Of a DNA stretch of 64,000 nucleotides, positions 53,280-62,873 are shown in pieces (the first letter of the stretch is position 1; each line of letters begins with the position of its first letter). The translations under genes were made by a program, and so were the position numbers. The stretch is from Microvirga sp. 17 mud 1-3 (GTDB taxonomy: Bacteria; Pseudomonadota; Alphaproteobacteria; Rhizobiales; Beijerinckiaceae): NCBI RefSeq assembly GCF_003151255.1, contig NZ_CP029481.1:3634501-3698500 (forward strand). The letters are read 5' to 3'. The notes under the pieces are model-generated. The model searched no databases. It had not been told where the DNA came from and was given only the letters and a program-made list of their open reading frames with translations.

Positions 53280-54497
53280 TCACCCGACCCCGAGGAAAGC
53301 GCGCCACTTCGGTAGGCAGACGTTCTGGAAGTCATAGCGTTCCAGGGCGATTCGCCGGCCCTCCCGGGCCATCTCGGCGGAGCGTGCCTTCTCGGCGAGG
53401 GTCTCGCGCACCCTCTCCACCAGGGCCTTGTCGTCGAAAAAGTCGAACAGCCGTCCGTTCACGCCCTCCTCCACGATTTCCCGGACCGGAGCGGTGTCGG
53501 ACGCGACGAGGCGGCATTCCAGCGCCATGGCCTCGATGGATGACCAGGACAGGACGAATGGATAGGTCATGTAGATATGCGCCGAGGAGACCTGGAGCAC
53601 CTTCACGAACTGGTCGTAGGGCAGGTTCCCGACGAAGTGCACCCGGGACCAGTCCACCTCCCCGTCGATTCGCTCGCGGAAAACGTCGAACCAGGTCTTT
53701 CCGCCCGGCGCCTGGCCGGAATAGCTCGTGCCCTTGCCGCCGACGACGACCACCCGCAGACGTGGATCGATCGCGAGCAGACCCGGCAGGCTGCGGAACA
53801 TCACATGGGAGCCGCGCATCGGCTCGATGTTCCGGCTCACATAGGTTACGACCGGGATGTCCCGGCTCAGGCGCGGCCCCTTCGGCCCCAGGCGCAGGCT
53901 CACGGAAGGGTCGGGCTTCAGGTCCTGAGCATCGATGCCGTCGTGGATCACCGCGATGCGATCGCGCAGATAGGCCGGAAAGGTGTCGCGCTGGTAAGCG
54001 GTCGGGGCAACCGCCAGATCCGCGGCGTCGAGCGCTCCGAGCTGCATGGCGTTCTTCGCTCTGAGCCGCCAGATGATCTCCGGGTTGGTGATCGGGAATT
54101 CGGGATCGAAGTCGAGATCCTGGCCCTTGGCGGCATAATAATATTCGAAATAGGCCACGTGCCGGGCGTTCGGCCACACATCCTTGAGGAAGAGGTTCTC
54201 GCCCCAGCCCGTGTTCACCACCACCACGTCCGGATGGAAGCCCTGCTCGGCCATCTGGCGCGCCCGGTGGGCGACCCCATAGGCGCGCCGCAGGCGCGGC
54301 ACCACCGGTGAGTAGCGGTTCTGGAAGGGCGCGTCGTCCGGCCCCGGCACGGCGTCGTAGGCGATGTAGCGGACGCCCGGAATGGCGCAGGTCTTGACCA
54401 TGCCGAGGGCCACGACCTCGTGCCCCTCCTGCGCGAGCGCCCGTGCGATCCGGCCGAACTGGCCCGGAAAATTCTGGTGGACGAAAACGAACCTCAT
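53280..54497 (-). CDS. GT4-family glycosyltransferase
   Basis: A 405-residue GT-B glycosyltransferase. N-terminal FVFVHQNFPGQFGRIARALA is typical of a Rhizobiales group of GT4 enzymes; the donor site lies in VVVVGGKGTSYSG and in SWSSIEAMALECRLVASDTA with the EX7E glutamates, followed by VREIVEEGVNGRLFDFFD. The ATG at 54497 follows GGGGAGG by two bases. It likely adds sugars to an exopolysaccharide or glycolipid; acceptor unknown. It stands alone, with 78 bases to the UbiB-like gene. Confidence 0.88.
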   Translation of the reverse strand: MRFVFVHQNFPGQFGRIARALAQEGHEVVALGMVKTCAIPGVRYIAYDAVPGPDDAPFQNRYSPVVPRLRRAYGVAHRARQMAEQGFHPDVVVVNTGWGENLFLKDVWPNARHVAYFEYYYAAKGQDLDFDPEFPITNPEIIWRLRAKNAMQLGALDAADLAVAPTAYQRDTFPAYLRDRIAVIHDGIDAQDLKPDPSVSLRLGPKGPRLSRDIPVVTYVSRNIEPMRGSHVMFRSLPGLLAIDPRLRVVVVGGKGTSYSGQAPGGKTWFDVFRERIDGEVDWSRVHFVGNLPYDQFVKVLQVSSAHIYMTYPFVLSWSSIEAMALECRLVASDTAPVREIVEEGVNGRLFDFFDDKALVERVRETLAEKARSAEMAREGRRIALERYDFQNVCLPKWRAFLGVG

Positions 54498-54575
54498 GGC
54501 CTCCCCTGACGTGCCGTCACTCCCCATCTACGGCGGGACGGCCGGAAGCGCAACTCCATTACATATTCCTGGTGA

Positions 54576-55952
54576 TTATTCCGGTCGGGGCAGGCCTGAG
54601 GCGGCAAGCGCCTCGTCCTGGCGCTTCGCCAGGGTATCGAGGGAAAAGGTCTCGACCTCCGCCTCGAACAGCCTGTGATAGTTCAATTCTGCCCTCAGGT
54701 GCAGGAAGACGGCACCGAGCCCCACGGCCGCCCGATCCATGAAGACGAATTCCCGCGGGACCGTGACGGGCCCCTTCTCCTTGAGGGCCCTGTGCACCTC
54801 GAAGGCCTGCCGGCGGCCGTAATCGCCGGGCTTCACCCCGTCCGCGACCGTGCGGATGCGGTCATCGAGAAGCGGCCCGTAGATGAACCGCGCCCAGATG
54901 TTGAGGATGTCGATGAGCTCCCGGGACAGGTTCTTGAAGCCCCAGGTCTCGTAAGCGTGGACGATCCGGTCCCGGTCCTCGTTCTGGAGGCCCCGATAGA
55001 GATCCACCACGCCGCCCACGAAGCGGGGATGGAAGATCCGGACGCAGCCGTAATCGAGCAGGTTGATGCCGGCAGGCTCTCCGCCTTCCGAGAACACGGT
55101 GTAATTGCCGAGATGCGGGTCCCCGTGGATCACGGCCGCATGGCTGAAGGGATGCCACCAGGCCTTGAACATGGCGACCGCGAGCCGGTTCCGGGTGGCC
55201 ACATCGGCCTCGACATAATTGAGGATCCGGTCGCCCTCGAGCCATTCGAGGGACAGGAGCCGCCGCGTCGACAGGTCGGGATGGACCTTCGGAACCCGCA
55301 CCTCTGGAATGTCCGCCAGGGTCCGGGCATAGAGCGCGGCATGGCGGGCCTCGCGCTCGTAATCGAGCTCCTCCCGCACGCGCTCGCCGATCTCCTTGGC
55401 GATCTCGCGGGTATCGATGGCCGGGTCCATGCGCCGGTGGAGGGAGAACACCAGTTCGAGCTGGGACAGATCCGCCTCCACGGCGGATTGCATGTCAGGA
55501 TATTGCAGCTTGCAGGCGAGCTGCGCGCCGTCCCGCGTGGTTGCGCGATGGACCTGACCGAGAGAGGCGGCCGCGGCCGGCTTCAGGTCGAAGGTCCCGA
55601 AGCGGCCCTGCCAGTCCGGCCCGAGCTCCGCCTGCATGCGGCGCTTCACGAAGGCCGCTCCCATGGGCGGGGCCTCGCTCTGGAGCTTCTGCAGCTCCGC
55701 CGCATATTCGGGCGGAATCAGGTCCGGAATGGTCGCGAGGAGCTGCGCCACCTTCATGATTGGGCCCTTCAGCCCTCCGAGGGCCTGCGCGAGGGCCGCC
55801 GCGTTCGAGGCATTCAGCCCGTCGCGGCCGAACAGGCGCGCGCCCGCCATGCGGGCCGCGACGCCGCCCATATTGGCGCCGACCCGCGCATAGCGTGCTG
55901 CGCGGGCAGAGAAGCGGTTGGCTTCCGGATCGTGGTCGGAGCCGTCTGACAT
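54576..55952 (-). CDS. ABC1/UbiB-family protein kinase-like protein
   Basis: A 458-residue atypical kinase of the ABC1/AarF/UbiB family. The KxGQ-like region reads GGLKGPIMKVAQLLATIPDL (with KVAQ for KxGQ), the Lys of the ATP pocket lies in LACKLQYPDMQSAVEADLSQ, and the catalytic loop HGDPHLGNYTVF with the metal motif LLDYGCVRIF completes the fold. Relatives support ubiquinone synthesis or lipid homeostasis by ATPase activity. It starts five bases after the oligoendopeptidase stop and is probably co-transcribed. Confidence 0.88.
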   Translation of the reverse strand: MSDGSDHDPEANRFSARAARYARVGANMGGVAARMAGARLFGRDGLNASNAAALAQALGGLKGPIMKVAQLLATIPDLIPPEYAAELQKLQSEAPPMGAAFVKRRMQAELGPDWQGRFGTFDLKPAAAASLGQVHRATTRDGAQLACKLQYPDMQSAVEADLSQLELVFSLHRRMDPAIDTREIAKEIGERVREELDYEREARHAALYARTLADIPEVRVPKVHPDLSTRRLLSLEWLEGDRILNYVEADVATRNRLAVAMFKAWWHPFSHAAVIHGDPHLGNYTVFSEGGEPAGINLLDYGCVRIFHPRFVGGVVDLYRGLQNEDRDRIVHAYETWGFKNLSRELIDILNIWARFIYGPLLDDRIRTVADGVKPGDYGRRQAFEVHRALKEKGPVTVPREFVFMDRAAVGLGAVFLHLRAELNYHRLFEAEVETFSLDTLAKRQDEALAASGLPRPE

Positions 55953-55957
55953 GGGCC

Positions 55958-57784
55958 TTAGGCCGCCTTTTCCATGGCTTCGAGCTCACCGATCAGGCGC
56001 TCGATCATGGACAGGCCGATCTGCCAGAAGGACGGGTCACGCGCATTCAGCCCGAAGGGTGCCAGGAGCTCGGAATAATGCTTGGTGCCGCCCGCCGACA
56101 GGAGGGCGAAATAGCGGTCCACGAAACCGTCGCTCGACCGCTCGTAGATGCCGTAGAGCGAATTCACCAGGCAATCGCCGAATGCATAGGCGTAGACGTA
56201 GAACGGCGAATGGATGAAGTGCGGAATGTAAGTCCAGTAGGATTCATAGCCCGCACCGAGGCGGATTGCCGGACCGAGCGACTCGTCCTGCACGGACATC
56301 CACAATTCGCACAGTTTCTCGGCCGTCAGCTCCCCGTTGCGGCGCTCCACATGGACCTTGCGCTCGAAGGAATAGAAGGCGATCTGGCGCACGACCGTGT
56401 TGATCATGTCCTCCACCTTCGCGGCCAGCATCGCCTTACGCTGCGCCGGATCGGTCGTCTGGTCGAGGAGCCTGCGGAAGGTCAGCATCTCGCCGAAAAC
56501 GGAGGCCGTCTCGGCCAGAGTCAGGGGCGTCGGCGCCATCAGCGCGCCGTTGGGCGCGGCGAGCACCTGGTGGACGCCGTGCCCCAGCTCGTGCGCAAGG
56601 GTCATCACGTCCCGCGGCTTGCCCTGGTAGTTCAGGAGCACGTAGGGGTGCGCCGACGGCACCGTCGGATGCGCGAAGGCACCGGGCGCCTTGCCCGGAC
56701 GGGTCGGCGCGTCGATCCAGCGCTCGTCGAAGAAGCGCTGGGCGATCTCGGCCATGCGGGGCGAGAAGGCCGAATAGGCGGAAAGCACCGTGTCCCGAGC
56801 CTCGTCCCAGGCGATCGTCCGCTGCTCCACCTTCGGCAGGGGGGCGTTGCGGTCCCAATGGTCGAGGCGGTCCTTGCCGAACCACTTGGCCTTGAGGGCA
56901 TAATAGCGATGCGACAGGCGCGGATAGGCCTCGCGCACGGCGGAGACCAGCGCCTCCACCACCTCGCGCTCGACCCGGTTCGCCAGGTGGCGGGAATCCG
57001 CCACGTCCTCGAAGCCGCGCCAGCGGTCGGAAATTTCCTTGTCCTTGGCGAGCGTGTTGGTGATGAGCGTGAAGGTGCGCAGGTTCGCCTTCAGGGTCTT
57101 GGCGAGGGCCTCCGAGGCGTCCTTGCGCACGCTCTCGTCCGGGTCCTGCAGCTTGTTGAGGGTCGGCTCGATGGGCAATTCCTCGCCGCGAACGTCGAAC
57201 CGCAGGGACGCGATGGTCTCGTCGAAGAGCCGGTTCCAGGCGGCGCGCCCGGTGACGGACTTCTCATGGAAGAGCTTCTCGGTCTTGTCGTCGAGCTGGT
57301 AGGGCTTGTCCTTGCGCAGGTCCTCGATCCAGGGCCGGTAATGGGCGAGCGGCTCCTCGGCCATCGCCTTGTCCATCACGGCATCGTCGATTCGGTTGAG
57401 CTCCAGCCCGAAGAAGAGCAGGTCGCTCGAGGCCGCGGTCAGCCGCTCCTGGGTGTCGCCATAGAACTTCGCCCGTGCCGGATCGGTGGTGTCGCCCGAA
57501 TAGACGAGGCCCGCATAGGACATGAGCCGCCCGAGGAGATCCTCGATCCCCTCATAACGCTTCACGGCTTCGCCCAGGGTCGCGGCAGCCTTCTCGTCCC
57601 GCGCCAGCGAATCGAGCTTGCCCCGATAGGCCTCCGCGAAATCCCGGCATTCCGTCTCGGCCCTCGCGAGATCGTCCCGGAACGCCTCGCTGTCCATGGC
57701 CGGATAGAGATCCGCGAGGTTCCACTCGGGCAGAGCGCCGAGTTCGGCCTGCCTGGCGCCGGCCGCGGACATGGCAGAGGACAT
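55958..57784 (-). CDS. pepF: M3-family oligoendopeptidase (PepF type)
   Basis: Zinc metallopeptidase cutting short peptides in the cytosol. The active site HELGHGVHQ is in MTLAHELGHGVHQVLAAPNG, with the third ligand in ETASVFGEML about 25 residues later. 608 residues with the ATG at 57784; a TTG 11 codons upstream (57817), seven bases behind AAAGG, is also possible. Typical N-terminal part LPEWNLADLYPAMDSEAF. Downstream UbiB-like gene is five bases away. Divergent from the NtrC-like regulator. Confidence 0.93.
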   Translation of the reverse strand: MSSAMSAAGARQAELGALPEWNLADLYPAMDSEAFRDDLARAETECRDFAEAYRGKLDSLARDEKAAATLGEAVKRYEGIEDLLGRLMSYAGLVYSGDTTDPARAKFYGDTQERLTAASSDLLFFGLELNRIDDAVMDKAMAEEPLAHYRPWIEDLRKDKPYQLDDKTEKLFHEKSVTGRAAWNRLFDETIASLRFDVRGEELPIEPTLNKLQDPDESVRKDASEALAKTLKANLRTFTLITNTLAKDKEISDRWRGFEDVADSRHLANRVEREVVEALVSAVREAYPRLSHRYYALKAKWFGKDRLDHWDRNAPLPKVEQRTIAWDEARDTVLSAYSAFSPRMAEIAQRFFDERWIDAPTRPGKAPGAFAHPTVPSAHPYVLLNYQGKPRDVMTLAHELGHGVHQVLAAPNGALMAPTPLTLAETASVFGEMLTFRRLLDQTTDPAQRKAMLAAKVEDMINTVVRQIAFYSFERKVHVERRNGELTAEKLCELWMSVQDESLGPAIRLGAGYESYWTYIPHFIHSPFYVYAYAFGDCLVNSLYGIYERSSDGFVDRYFALLSAGGTKHYSELLAPFGLNARDPSFWQIGLSMIERLIGELEAMEKAA

Positions 57785-57929
57785 GGCATGAAACGGGGAA
57801 GCATTCTGGCGTTTCAAGGAAAGACCTTTCGGGAACAGGGAGGTGAACCGATCTTCACCATATTGGCCGTCTGCCCCTCCGGATCAACCCGCCAATGGCT
57901 GGGGACAGCGCACCCGCACCCCTCTCCCG

Positions 57930-57944
57930 TTAAGCGCCGGTTTA
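57930..57944. promoter_or_regulatory. Near-CtrA site (TTAA-N7-TTTA)
   Basis: One mismatch from TTAA-N7-TTAA, 51 bp before the NtrC-like gene in the divergent gap with pepF. Suggestive only. Confidence 0.3.
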
Positions 57945-57994
57945 CTCTTGTCGCGCAGCATCGCGGCGCCCTTCCCCATATTTGATCCCTTTTC

Positions 57995-59032
57995 ATGCCC
58001 CTTCGTGAGATCCTTGCCGACGACATCAGAGCCCTACGCCAGGGGGCGGCGGGTCATGTGGCGCACCCCGAAGGCTTGCGCGTCATCCGCCTTGCCGACC
58101 GCGCGGCCCGCGGGACATTTCCGGTGCTGATCGAAGCCGAGCCCGGAAGCGGGGCGATCGCGCTGGCCCGGGCCATTCACGGGGCGGGCGAGCGCAAGAG
58201 CCGCCCCTTCGCGATCCTTCGTGCCGAGGACCCAGCCGGGAGCGACGCCGTCGAGGCTGCCCTGACGGAACGACTTCGGGAGGCGCAGGGCGGAACCCTG
58301 TGCGTCGAGAGCGTGGAGCACCTCCCACCAGGCGCGCAGGTGCGTCTTCTGGAGGTCCTGTCCCCACAGGAGGGCACGCGCCGCGCCATACGCCCGGACG
58401 CGCGGATCGTCGCGACGGCCGGCTTCACCCTGAACGAAGCGGTCCGCCGGGGCCGGTTCCGCGAAGACCTCTACTACCGGCTCCAGATCCAGCCCATTGC
58501 CCTGCGGCCCCTGCGGGCGGAGCCCGGGCTCGCCGGCGACTGGGCTCGGGCCTTCATGCGCCTCTTCGCCCGGGAGGAGGGTAAGTCCCTCGCGGCGCTT
58601 GCGCCCGACGCCCTCGATCTTCTCGCCCGCTACGACTGGCCCGGCAACCTGCGCCAGCTGGAGAATGCGGTGTTCCGCGCCGTCGCCCTCGCGGAAGGCG
58701 TAACCCTGACGGCCGCCGAGTTTCCGCAGATCGCCGCCCGTACTGAGGGGCGGCGAATCGAGATCCCTCTCCTCCGGGAGACGGGAGACCCATTGCCGCC
58801 TGCCCTCCCCCTCGCCGGCTCGCCGCCGGGCCTGCGCGATCCCGGCACTCTGTCTCTGATGAGCGACGGGGGAGAGATGCGCACCCTTGCGGAGCTGGAA
58901 GCGGAGGTCATCCGGTTCGCGCTGTCCCATTACGGGGGTCGCATGTCGGCCATTTCCCGTCGTCTGGGGATCGGCCGCTCCACTCTTTACCGAAAAATGA
59001 AAGAACTTGGGCTTGGCGATGAAGCCGCTTGA
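57995..59032 (+). CDS. Degenerate NtrC-type (bEBP-like) regulator with Fis-type HTH
   Basis: A 345-residue protein with the AAA+ and Fis-type domains of sigma-54 activators but no receiver. The expected Walker A (GESGTGKE) reads EAEPGSGA at 48-55, with no Lys; Walker B (LFLDE) reads GGTLCVES at 99-106, with no Asp-Glu; the GAFTGA loop that touches sigma-54 is missing. The arginine-finger stretch RRGRFREDLYYRLQIQPIAL and YDWPGNLRQLENAVFRAV remain, and the C-terminal ISRRLGIGRSTLYRKMKELG is an intact helix-turn-helix. So it should bind DNA but neither hydrolyse ATP nor drive sigma-54. It is followed by the L,D-transpeptidase gene on the same strand, 105 bp away. Confidence 0.87.
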   Translation: MPLREILADDIRALRQGAAGHVAHPEGLRVIRLADRAARGTFPVLIEAEPGSGAIALARAIHGAGERKSRPFAILRAEDPAGSDAVEAALTERLREAQGGTLCVESVEHLPPGAQVRLLEVLSPQEGTRRAIRPDARIVATAGFTLNEAVRRGRFREDLYYRLQIQPIALRPLRAEPGLAGDWARAFMRLFAREEGKSLAALAPDALDLLARYDWPGNLRQLENAVFRAVALAEGVTLTAAEFPQIAARTEGRRIEIPLLRETGDPLPPALPLAGSPPGLRDPGTLSLMSDGGEMRTLAELEAEVIRFALSHYGGRMSAISRRLGIGRSTLYRKMKELGLGDEAA

Positions 59033-59137
59033 GTCCTTCGAGCGTTGAGAGCTTGGCGGGTGTGCACTGTCACGCCGTCTGGCGAGAACCCATGAGGCGA
59101 ATTTTCTGTCGCCCGACACAAGACGAGGAGCATCGGA

Positions 59138-60898
59138 ATGCTTAGCCTGCGCAAGACGGCACTGTGGCTCGGCCTGGTCGGCTCGGTGTCTCTGGCCTCC
59201 CTGTCCGCCTTCGCGGCGGAAAAAGAGATCGGCCTGCCGCAGCCGGCGCTTCCGCTCCCCGCCATCGAGCCCGCGGAGCCGTCCTTCGCGGATGTGACGG
59301 TCCCGGCCGCCCCCCGCGACGTCGCCCTCCCCGAGCCGCCCCCGGCCGCTCCCGTCGTCCTCGACACCGCCGAGACGGTCGCGCCCCTTCCGGAAATCCC
59401 GCTCCCGGATCCGGCGCCCGTCCTGGCGACCGCCCGTGCGGACTGGCTGCGGGTCGCCCTGGAGGAGCGGCTGGCCTCCGACACGCTCCTGCGTGACCTG
59501 CGCCTGAGGCAGGCCGACAGGGAGTCCCTGTCGGCTTTCTACGCGAAGGCCGAGCATCCCCTGGCCTTCGTCCGCGACGGCGCTTTCACGGCGGCCGCGC
59601 GGGCAGCCGTCACACGCCTGAAGGCCGCCGACGAGGACGGGCTCGACCCGACCGATTATCCGGTGCCGGACCTACGCCTCGCCCGTGAGGCCTCGCCGGC
59701 GCAATGGGCGGAGGCGGACCTGAAACTGGCTGCCGCCGTCATCCGCTATGCCCGCGACGCGCGGGGCGGGCGCCTCGACCCCTCGCGGATCTCTCCGCTC
59801 ATCACGCCGAAGCTCGACCTGCCCGAGGCCGCCGAAGTGCTGGCCCAGGTAGCGAACGCGGCCGACGCGAATGCGGCGCTCGAAGCCTACAACCCGCCCC
59901 ATGAGGGCTATCGGGCCCTGAAGGAGAAGCTCGCCAAGCTCCGCGCCAGTCATCCCTCCTCACCGCCGCGCCTGAAGGTGCCGAAGGGGCCGACCCTGCG
60001 GGTAGGCATGCGTGACGAGCGCGTGCCGCTGATCCGGGCGCGCTTCAACCTCGCCAAGGAGCCGGAGGACAGGACCGTCTACGACGATCGCCTCGCCTCC
60101 GCGGTTGCGGCCTTCCAGAAGGAGAAGGGCCTGGCGGACGACGGCGTGCTCGGCCCGGCAACCCTCGCGGCCCTTTCGGGCCCCTCCGTGGCTCACATGG
60201 AGAGCGAGATCATCGCCAACATGGAGCGCTGGCGCTGGCTGCCGAGCGATCTCGGTGAGCGCCACATCATGGTGAACGTGCCGGAATTCCGCCTGCGGCT
60301 CGTGGACGGCGATTCCATCATTCACCAGACAAGGGTGATCGTCGGCAAGGAGAAGTCCCAGACGCCGATCTTCTCCGAGAACATGAAGTACCTGGTCGTC
60401 AACCCGTCCTGGACCGTTCCGCCCTCGATCCTGAAGAAGGAGTTCCTGCCGGCGCTCGCCAACGACCCCTATTACGCCGCGAAGAAGGGCTACAAGGTCA
60501 TCCGCAAGGGCAACCGGATCACGGTCCAGCAGCCCCCGGGCGAGCGCAACGCACTGGGCTACATCAAGTTCATGTTCCCGAACCAGCACGCGGTCTATCT
60601 GCACGACACGCCGAACCGGAATCTGTTCGGCGCCGGCAAGCGCGCCTTCAGCCATGGCTGCGTGCGCGTCGACCAGCCCTTCCAGCTGGCCGAGGAGGTG
60701 CTCGGCGAGAAATGGTCGGAGGCGCGGCTCAAGGGCCTGATCGGCAAGGGTGAACGCTATCTCAACCTCAGCCGCCCGCTGCCCGTCCACCTCACGTATT
60801 TCACCCTTTCGGTGGACGAGAAGGGCGAGGTGAAGACCTTCAACGACCTCTACGGCTTCGATCTCAAGGTGCGCGAGGCTTTGGGCCTGCGGTCCTGA
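59138..60898 (+). CDS. YcbB/LdtD-type L,D-transpeptidase
   Basis: A 586-residue periplasmic enzyme forming 3-3 crosslinks in peptidoglycan. Signal peptide (LSLRKTALWLGLVGSVSLAS ... SAFA) ends near 28, then a Pro/Ala-rich linker to about 100, a large substrate-capping region, a peptidoglycan-binding domain near 285-350 (VAAFQKEKGLADDGVLGPAT) and the catalytic domain with VNVPEFRLRLVDG and the Cys motif AFSHGCVRVDQPFQLAEEVL. AGGAG lies seven bases before the ATG. This and the next gene form a cell-wall pair behind the NtrC-like regulator. Confidence 0.95.
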   Translation: MLSLRKTALWLGLVGSVSLASLSAFAAEKEIGLPQPALPLPAIEPAEPSFADVTVPAAPRDVALPEPPPAAPVVLDTAETVAPLPEIPLPDPAPVLATARADWLRVALEERLASDTLLRDLRLRQADRESLSAFYAKAEHPLAFVRDGAFTAAARAAVTRLKAADEDGLDPTDYPVPDLRLAREASPAQWAEADLKLAAAVIRYARDARGGRLDPSRISPLITPKLDLPEAAEVLAQVANAADANAALEAYNPPHEGYRALKEKLAKLRASHPSSPPRLKVPKGPTLRVGMRDERVPLIRARFNLAKEPEDRTVYDDRLASAVAAFQKEKGLADDGVLGPATLAALSGPSVAHMESEIIANMERWRWLPSDLGERHIMVNVPEFRLRLVDGDSIIHQTRVIVGKEKSQTPIFSENMKYLVVNPSWTVPPSILKKEFLPALANDPYYAAKKGYKVIRKGNRITVQQPPGERNALGYIKFMFPNQHAVYLHDTPNRNLFGAGKRAFSHGCVRVDQPFQLAEEVLGEKWSEARLKGLIGKGERYLNLSRPLPVHLTYFTLSVDEKGEVKTFNDLYGFDLKVREALGLRS

Positions 60899-60936
60899 CA
60901 AAAGGCTTCCGCCGGAGACATTTTTCTAGGGGCCGC

Positions 60937-60951
60937 TTAACCTCGAGGTAA
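60937..60951. promoter_or_regulatory. Near-CtrA site and palindrome (TTAA-N7-GTAA)
   Basis: One mismatch from the CtrA consensus, centred on the 10-bp perfect palindrome ACCTCGAGGT, about 76 bp before the DUF882 start. Confidence 0.35.
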
Positions 60952-61026
60952 CCGTCTTCGGCAAAGATCCCTTCACGTTCGGGAGGCCGCGCCCCAAAGC
61001 GGCGGCGTGTAAAGACGAGTATCACA

Positions 61027-62712
61027 GTGAGAGTATTGCGTTCGGATCGTCGCGCGGCCGGGTCTTCGCTCGTGCGCCGCACAGGCGTCGGCCTTGCGGC
61101 CCTCCTGGCCGTCCTGTTCGGGGGAACGCGCGGGACGCAGGACGCCGTCGCCAACGGCGACACGCGCACGCTGACCTTCTACCACAACAACACCAAGGAA
61201 AGCCTCACGGTCACGTTCCGTCGCAACGGGCAATACGACCCGCAGGCCCTGGAACAGCTCAACTGGTTCCTGCGCGACTGGAGGCGTGAGGAGAAGACGC
61301 GCATGGATCCGCGCCTCTTCGACACCGTGTGGGAAGTCTACCGCGAGGTCGGATCGAGCGCGCCTGTTCATGTGAACTCCGCCTATCGCTCGCCCCAGAC
61401 CAACTCCATGCTCCGGCGCCGTTCCAGCGTGGTGGCGAAGAACAGCCAGCACATGCAGGGCAAGGCGCTCGACTTCTACCTGCCCGACGCCCCCGCCGAC
61501 CGCCTGCGCGCCATCGGGATGCGGCTGCAGCGGGGCGGCGTCGGCTATTATCCCAACGCCTACACGCCTTTCGTGCATCTGGACGTGGGCAGCGTGCGCG
61601 CCTGGCCGCGCATGACCCGCGACCAGCTCGTGCGCCTGTTCCCCGACGGCAAGACCGTTCACATCCCGGCCGACGGTACGCCCCTGCCGGGCTACGAACT
61701 CGCCCGCGCCGAGATCCTGGCGAACGGCGGCGCGGTCGCCGGATACACCGCCGTGGCGGATGCCGGCGAGGCTGCGGCGCCGACCCGGCGCAAGAGCCTC
61801 TGGGCGACCCTCTTCGGCGGCAGCGACGAGGACGAGGACGTGGAGGAGATCCGCGCCGCGTCCCGGCCGGGCCGCGCTCTCATGGCGTCGCGCTCTGCGC
61901 CGCCGCAGCAGAACTACTACGCGAGCGATTCGAACAGCTCGGTCTATGCGGCCCTGCAAACCGCCGAACAACGGACGCAGGTGGCCGCGCGCCCGGCTCC
62001 GGTCGTGCAGCCCAGGCCCGCGCCGATGCCCGAGCCCGAACCGATGCCGGCCCCGTCCCCGGCGGCCATTGCGGCAGCCGCCCCGGCCCTGCGCGAGGAG
62101 ATCACGCCTCCGCCGCCGCTGCCCCCGACCCGAATCGCCGGGCCGCCGAGCACCGTTGCGTCGCCCTCCGGTCCGACCCTTGCCTGGCAGCAGGGTCCGA
62201 CGGGAATCGGCAGCTCGGAGGCGGGGCTGACCCGCGAGATCGCCTTCGCGCCCATGCCCCCACGGCGGCCGGATGACATCGTATCGACCGGGGCCATCGC
62301 CTATGCGCCGATCCCGCCCGCCCGGCCGAGCGCGCTCGCGCAGACGAACCCGATCCCCGGCCTTGCAGATCTGCGCGCGACGGCACAGCTCGCGGAACTC
62401 CCCTCCTCGGCGGTTCCGCTCCCGCCGCCACGTCCGGGCGGCCATCCGGTGACGGTGGCGTCCATCGCGCCGGTCGCGATCCCGGTCCCGGCGACCCGGG
62501 AGGCGATCGTCCCCGAAGCCCCTAAGGCTCCGGCCGCAGCCAAGAAGGCTCCTTCGGCGAAAGCCAGGGCCAAGGAGCATCCCGCCACAGCCCGCGCCCT
62601 GCTGACCGCGGGACCGAGCCTCCAGATGGGCTTCTCGTCGAAGCCCGTGGGAGATCTGGCGACGAACCGCTTCACGGGCCCGGCCGTAAAGCCCCTGCCG
62701 GTGGTGCGCTAA
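61027..62712 (+). CDS. DUF882 (M15-like peptidase) protein with long Pro-rich tail
   Basis: 561 residues. A twin-Arg-like N-terminus (SSLVRRTGVGLAALLAVLFG) probably directs export. Residues 45-195 are the DUF882 domain, related to D-Ala-D-Ala peptidases of the M15 family: the zinc site is NSAYRSPQTN, SQHMQGKALDFYLP (His142, Asp149) and FVHLDVG (His184). From about 230 the chain is Pro/Ala-rich and low in complexity (VVQPRPAPMPEPEPMPAPSP, PPRRPDDIVSTGAIAYAPIP), and would be unfolded. GTG start. The 128-bp gap to the transpeptidase has a near-CtrA motif. The pair suggests joint work on peptidoglycan. Confidence 0.88.
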   Translation: MRVLRSDRRAAGSSLVRRTGVGLAALLAVLFGGTRGTQDAVANGDTRTLTFYHNNTKESLTVTFRRNGQYDPQALEQLNWFLRDWRREEKTRMDPRLFDTVWEVYREVGSSAPVHVNSAYRSPQTNSMLRRRSSVVAKNSQHMQGKALDFYLPDAPADRLRAIGMRLQRGGVGYYPNAYTPFVHLDVGSVRAWPRMTRDQLVRLFPDGKTVHIPADGTPLPGYELARAEILANGGAVAGYTAVADAGEAAAPTRRKSLWATLFGGSDEDEDVEEIRAASRPGRALMASRSAPPQQNYYASDSNSSVYAALQTAEQRTQVAARPAPVVQPRPAPMPEPEPMPAPSPAAIAAAAPALREEITPPPPLPPTRIAGPPSTVASPSGPTLAWQQGPTGIGSSEAGLTREIAFAPMPPRRPDDIVSTGAIAYAPIPPARPSALAQTNPIPGLADLRATAQLAELPSSAVPLPPPRPGGHPVTVASIAPVAIPVPATREAIVPEAPKAPAAAKKAPSAKARAKEHPATARALLTAGPSLQMGFSSKPVGDLATNRFTGPAVKPLPVVR

Positions 62713-62719
62713 AGCCCCG

Positions 62720-62754
62720 GACCAAAAGTGGATTTGCACTTTTGAGCCCGGGAC
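62720..62754. repeat. Nested hairpin after the DUF882 gene
   Basis: CAAAAGTG and CACTTTTG pair inside outer arms CCCGG/CCGGG. No T-run, so it may be a repeat or an RNA stabiliser rather than a terminator. Confidence 0.45.
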
Positions 62755-62873
62755 TTCAGGCGATCCCAGGCGCCCTGCCGCCGGCAGAAATCTCCCGCCA
62801 CGCTGAAACATAAGCCCTCCGGGCGAGTCATCCGAGGATGACGAAACACGGATTCAGCAGCCCGGAGGTTGAG

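Noticed and set aside
55760..57985. 741-codon open frame on the plus strand
   Set aside because: Antisense to pepF and part of the UbiB-like gene; the opposite frames have complete catalytic motifs.
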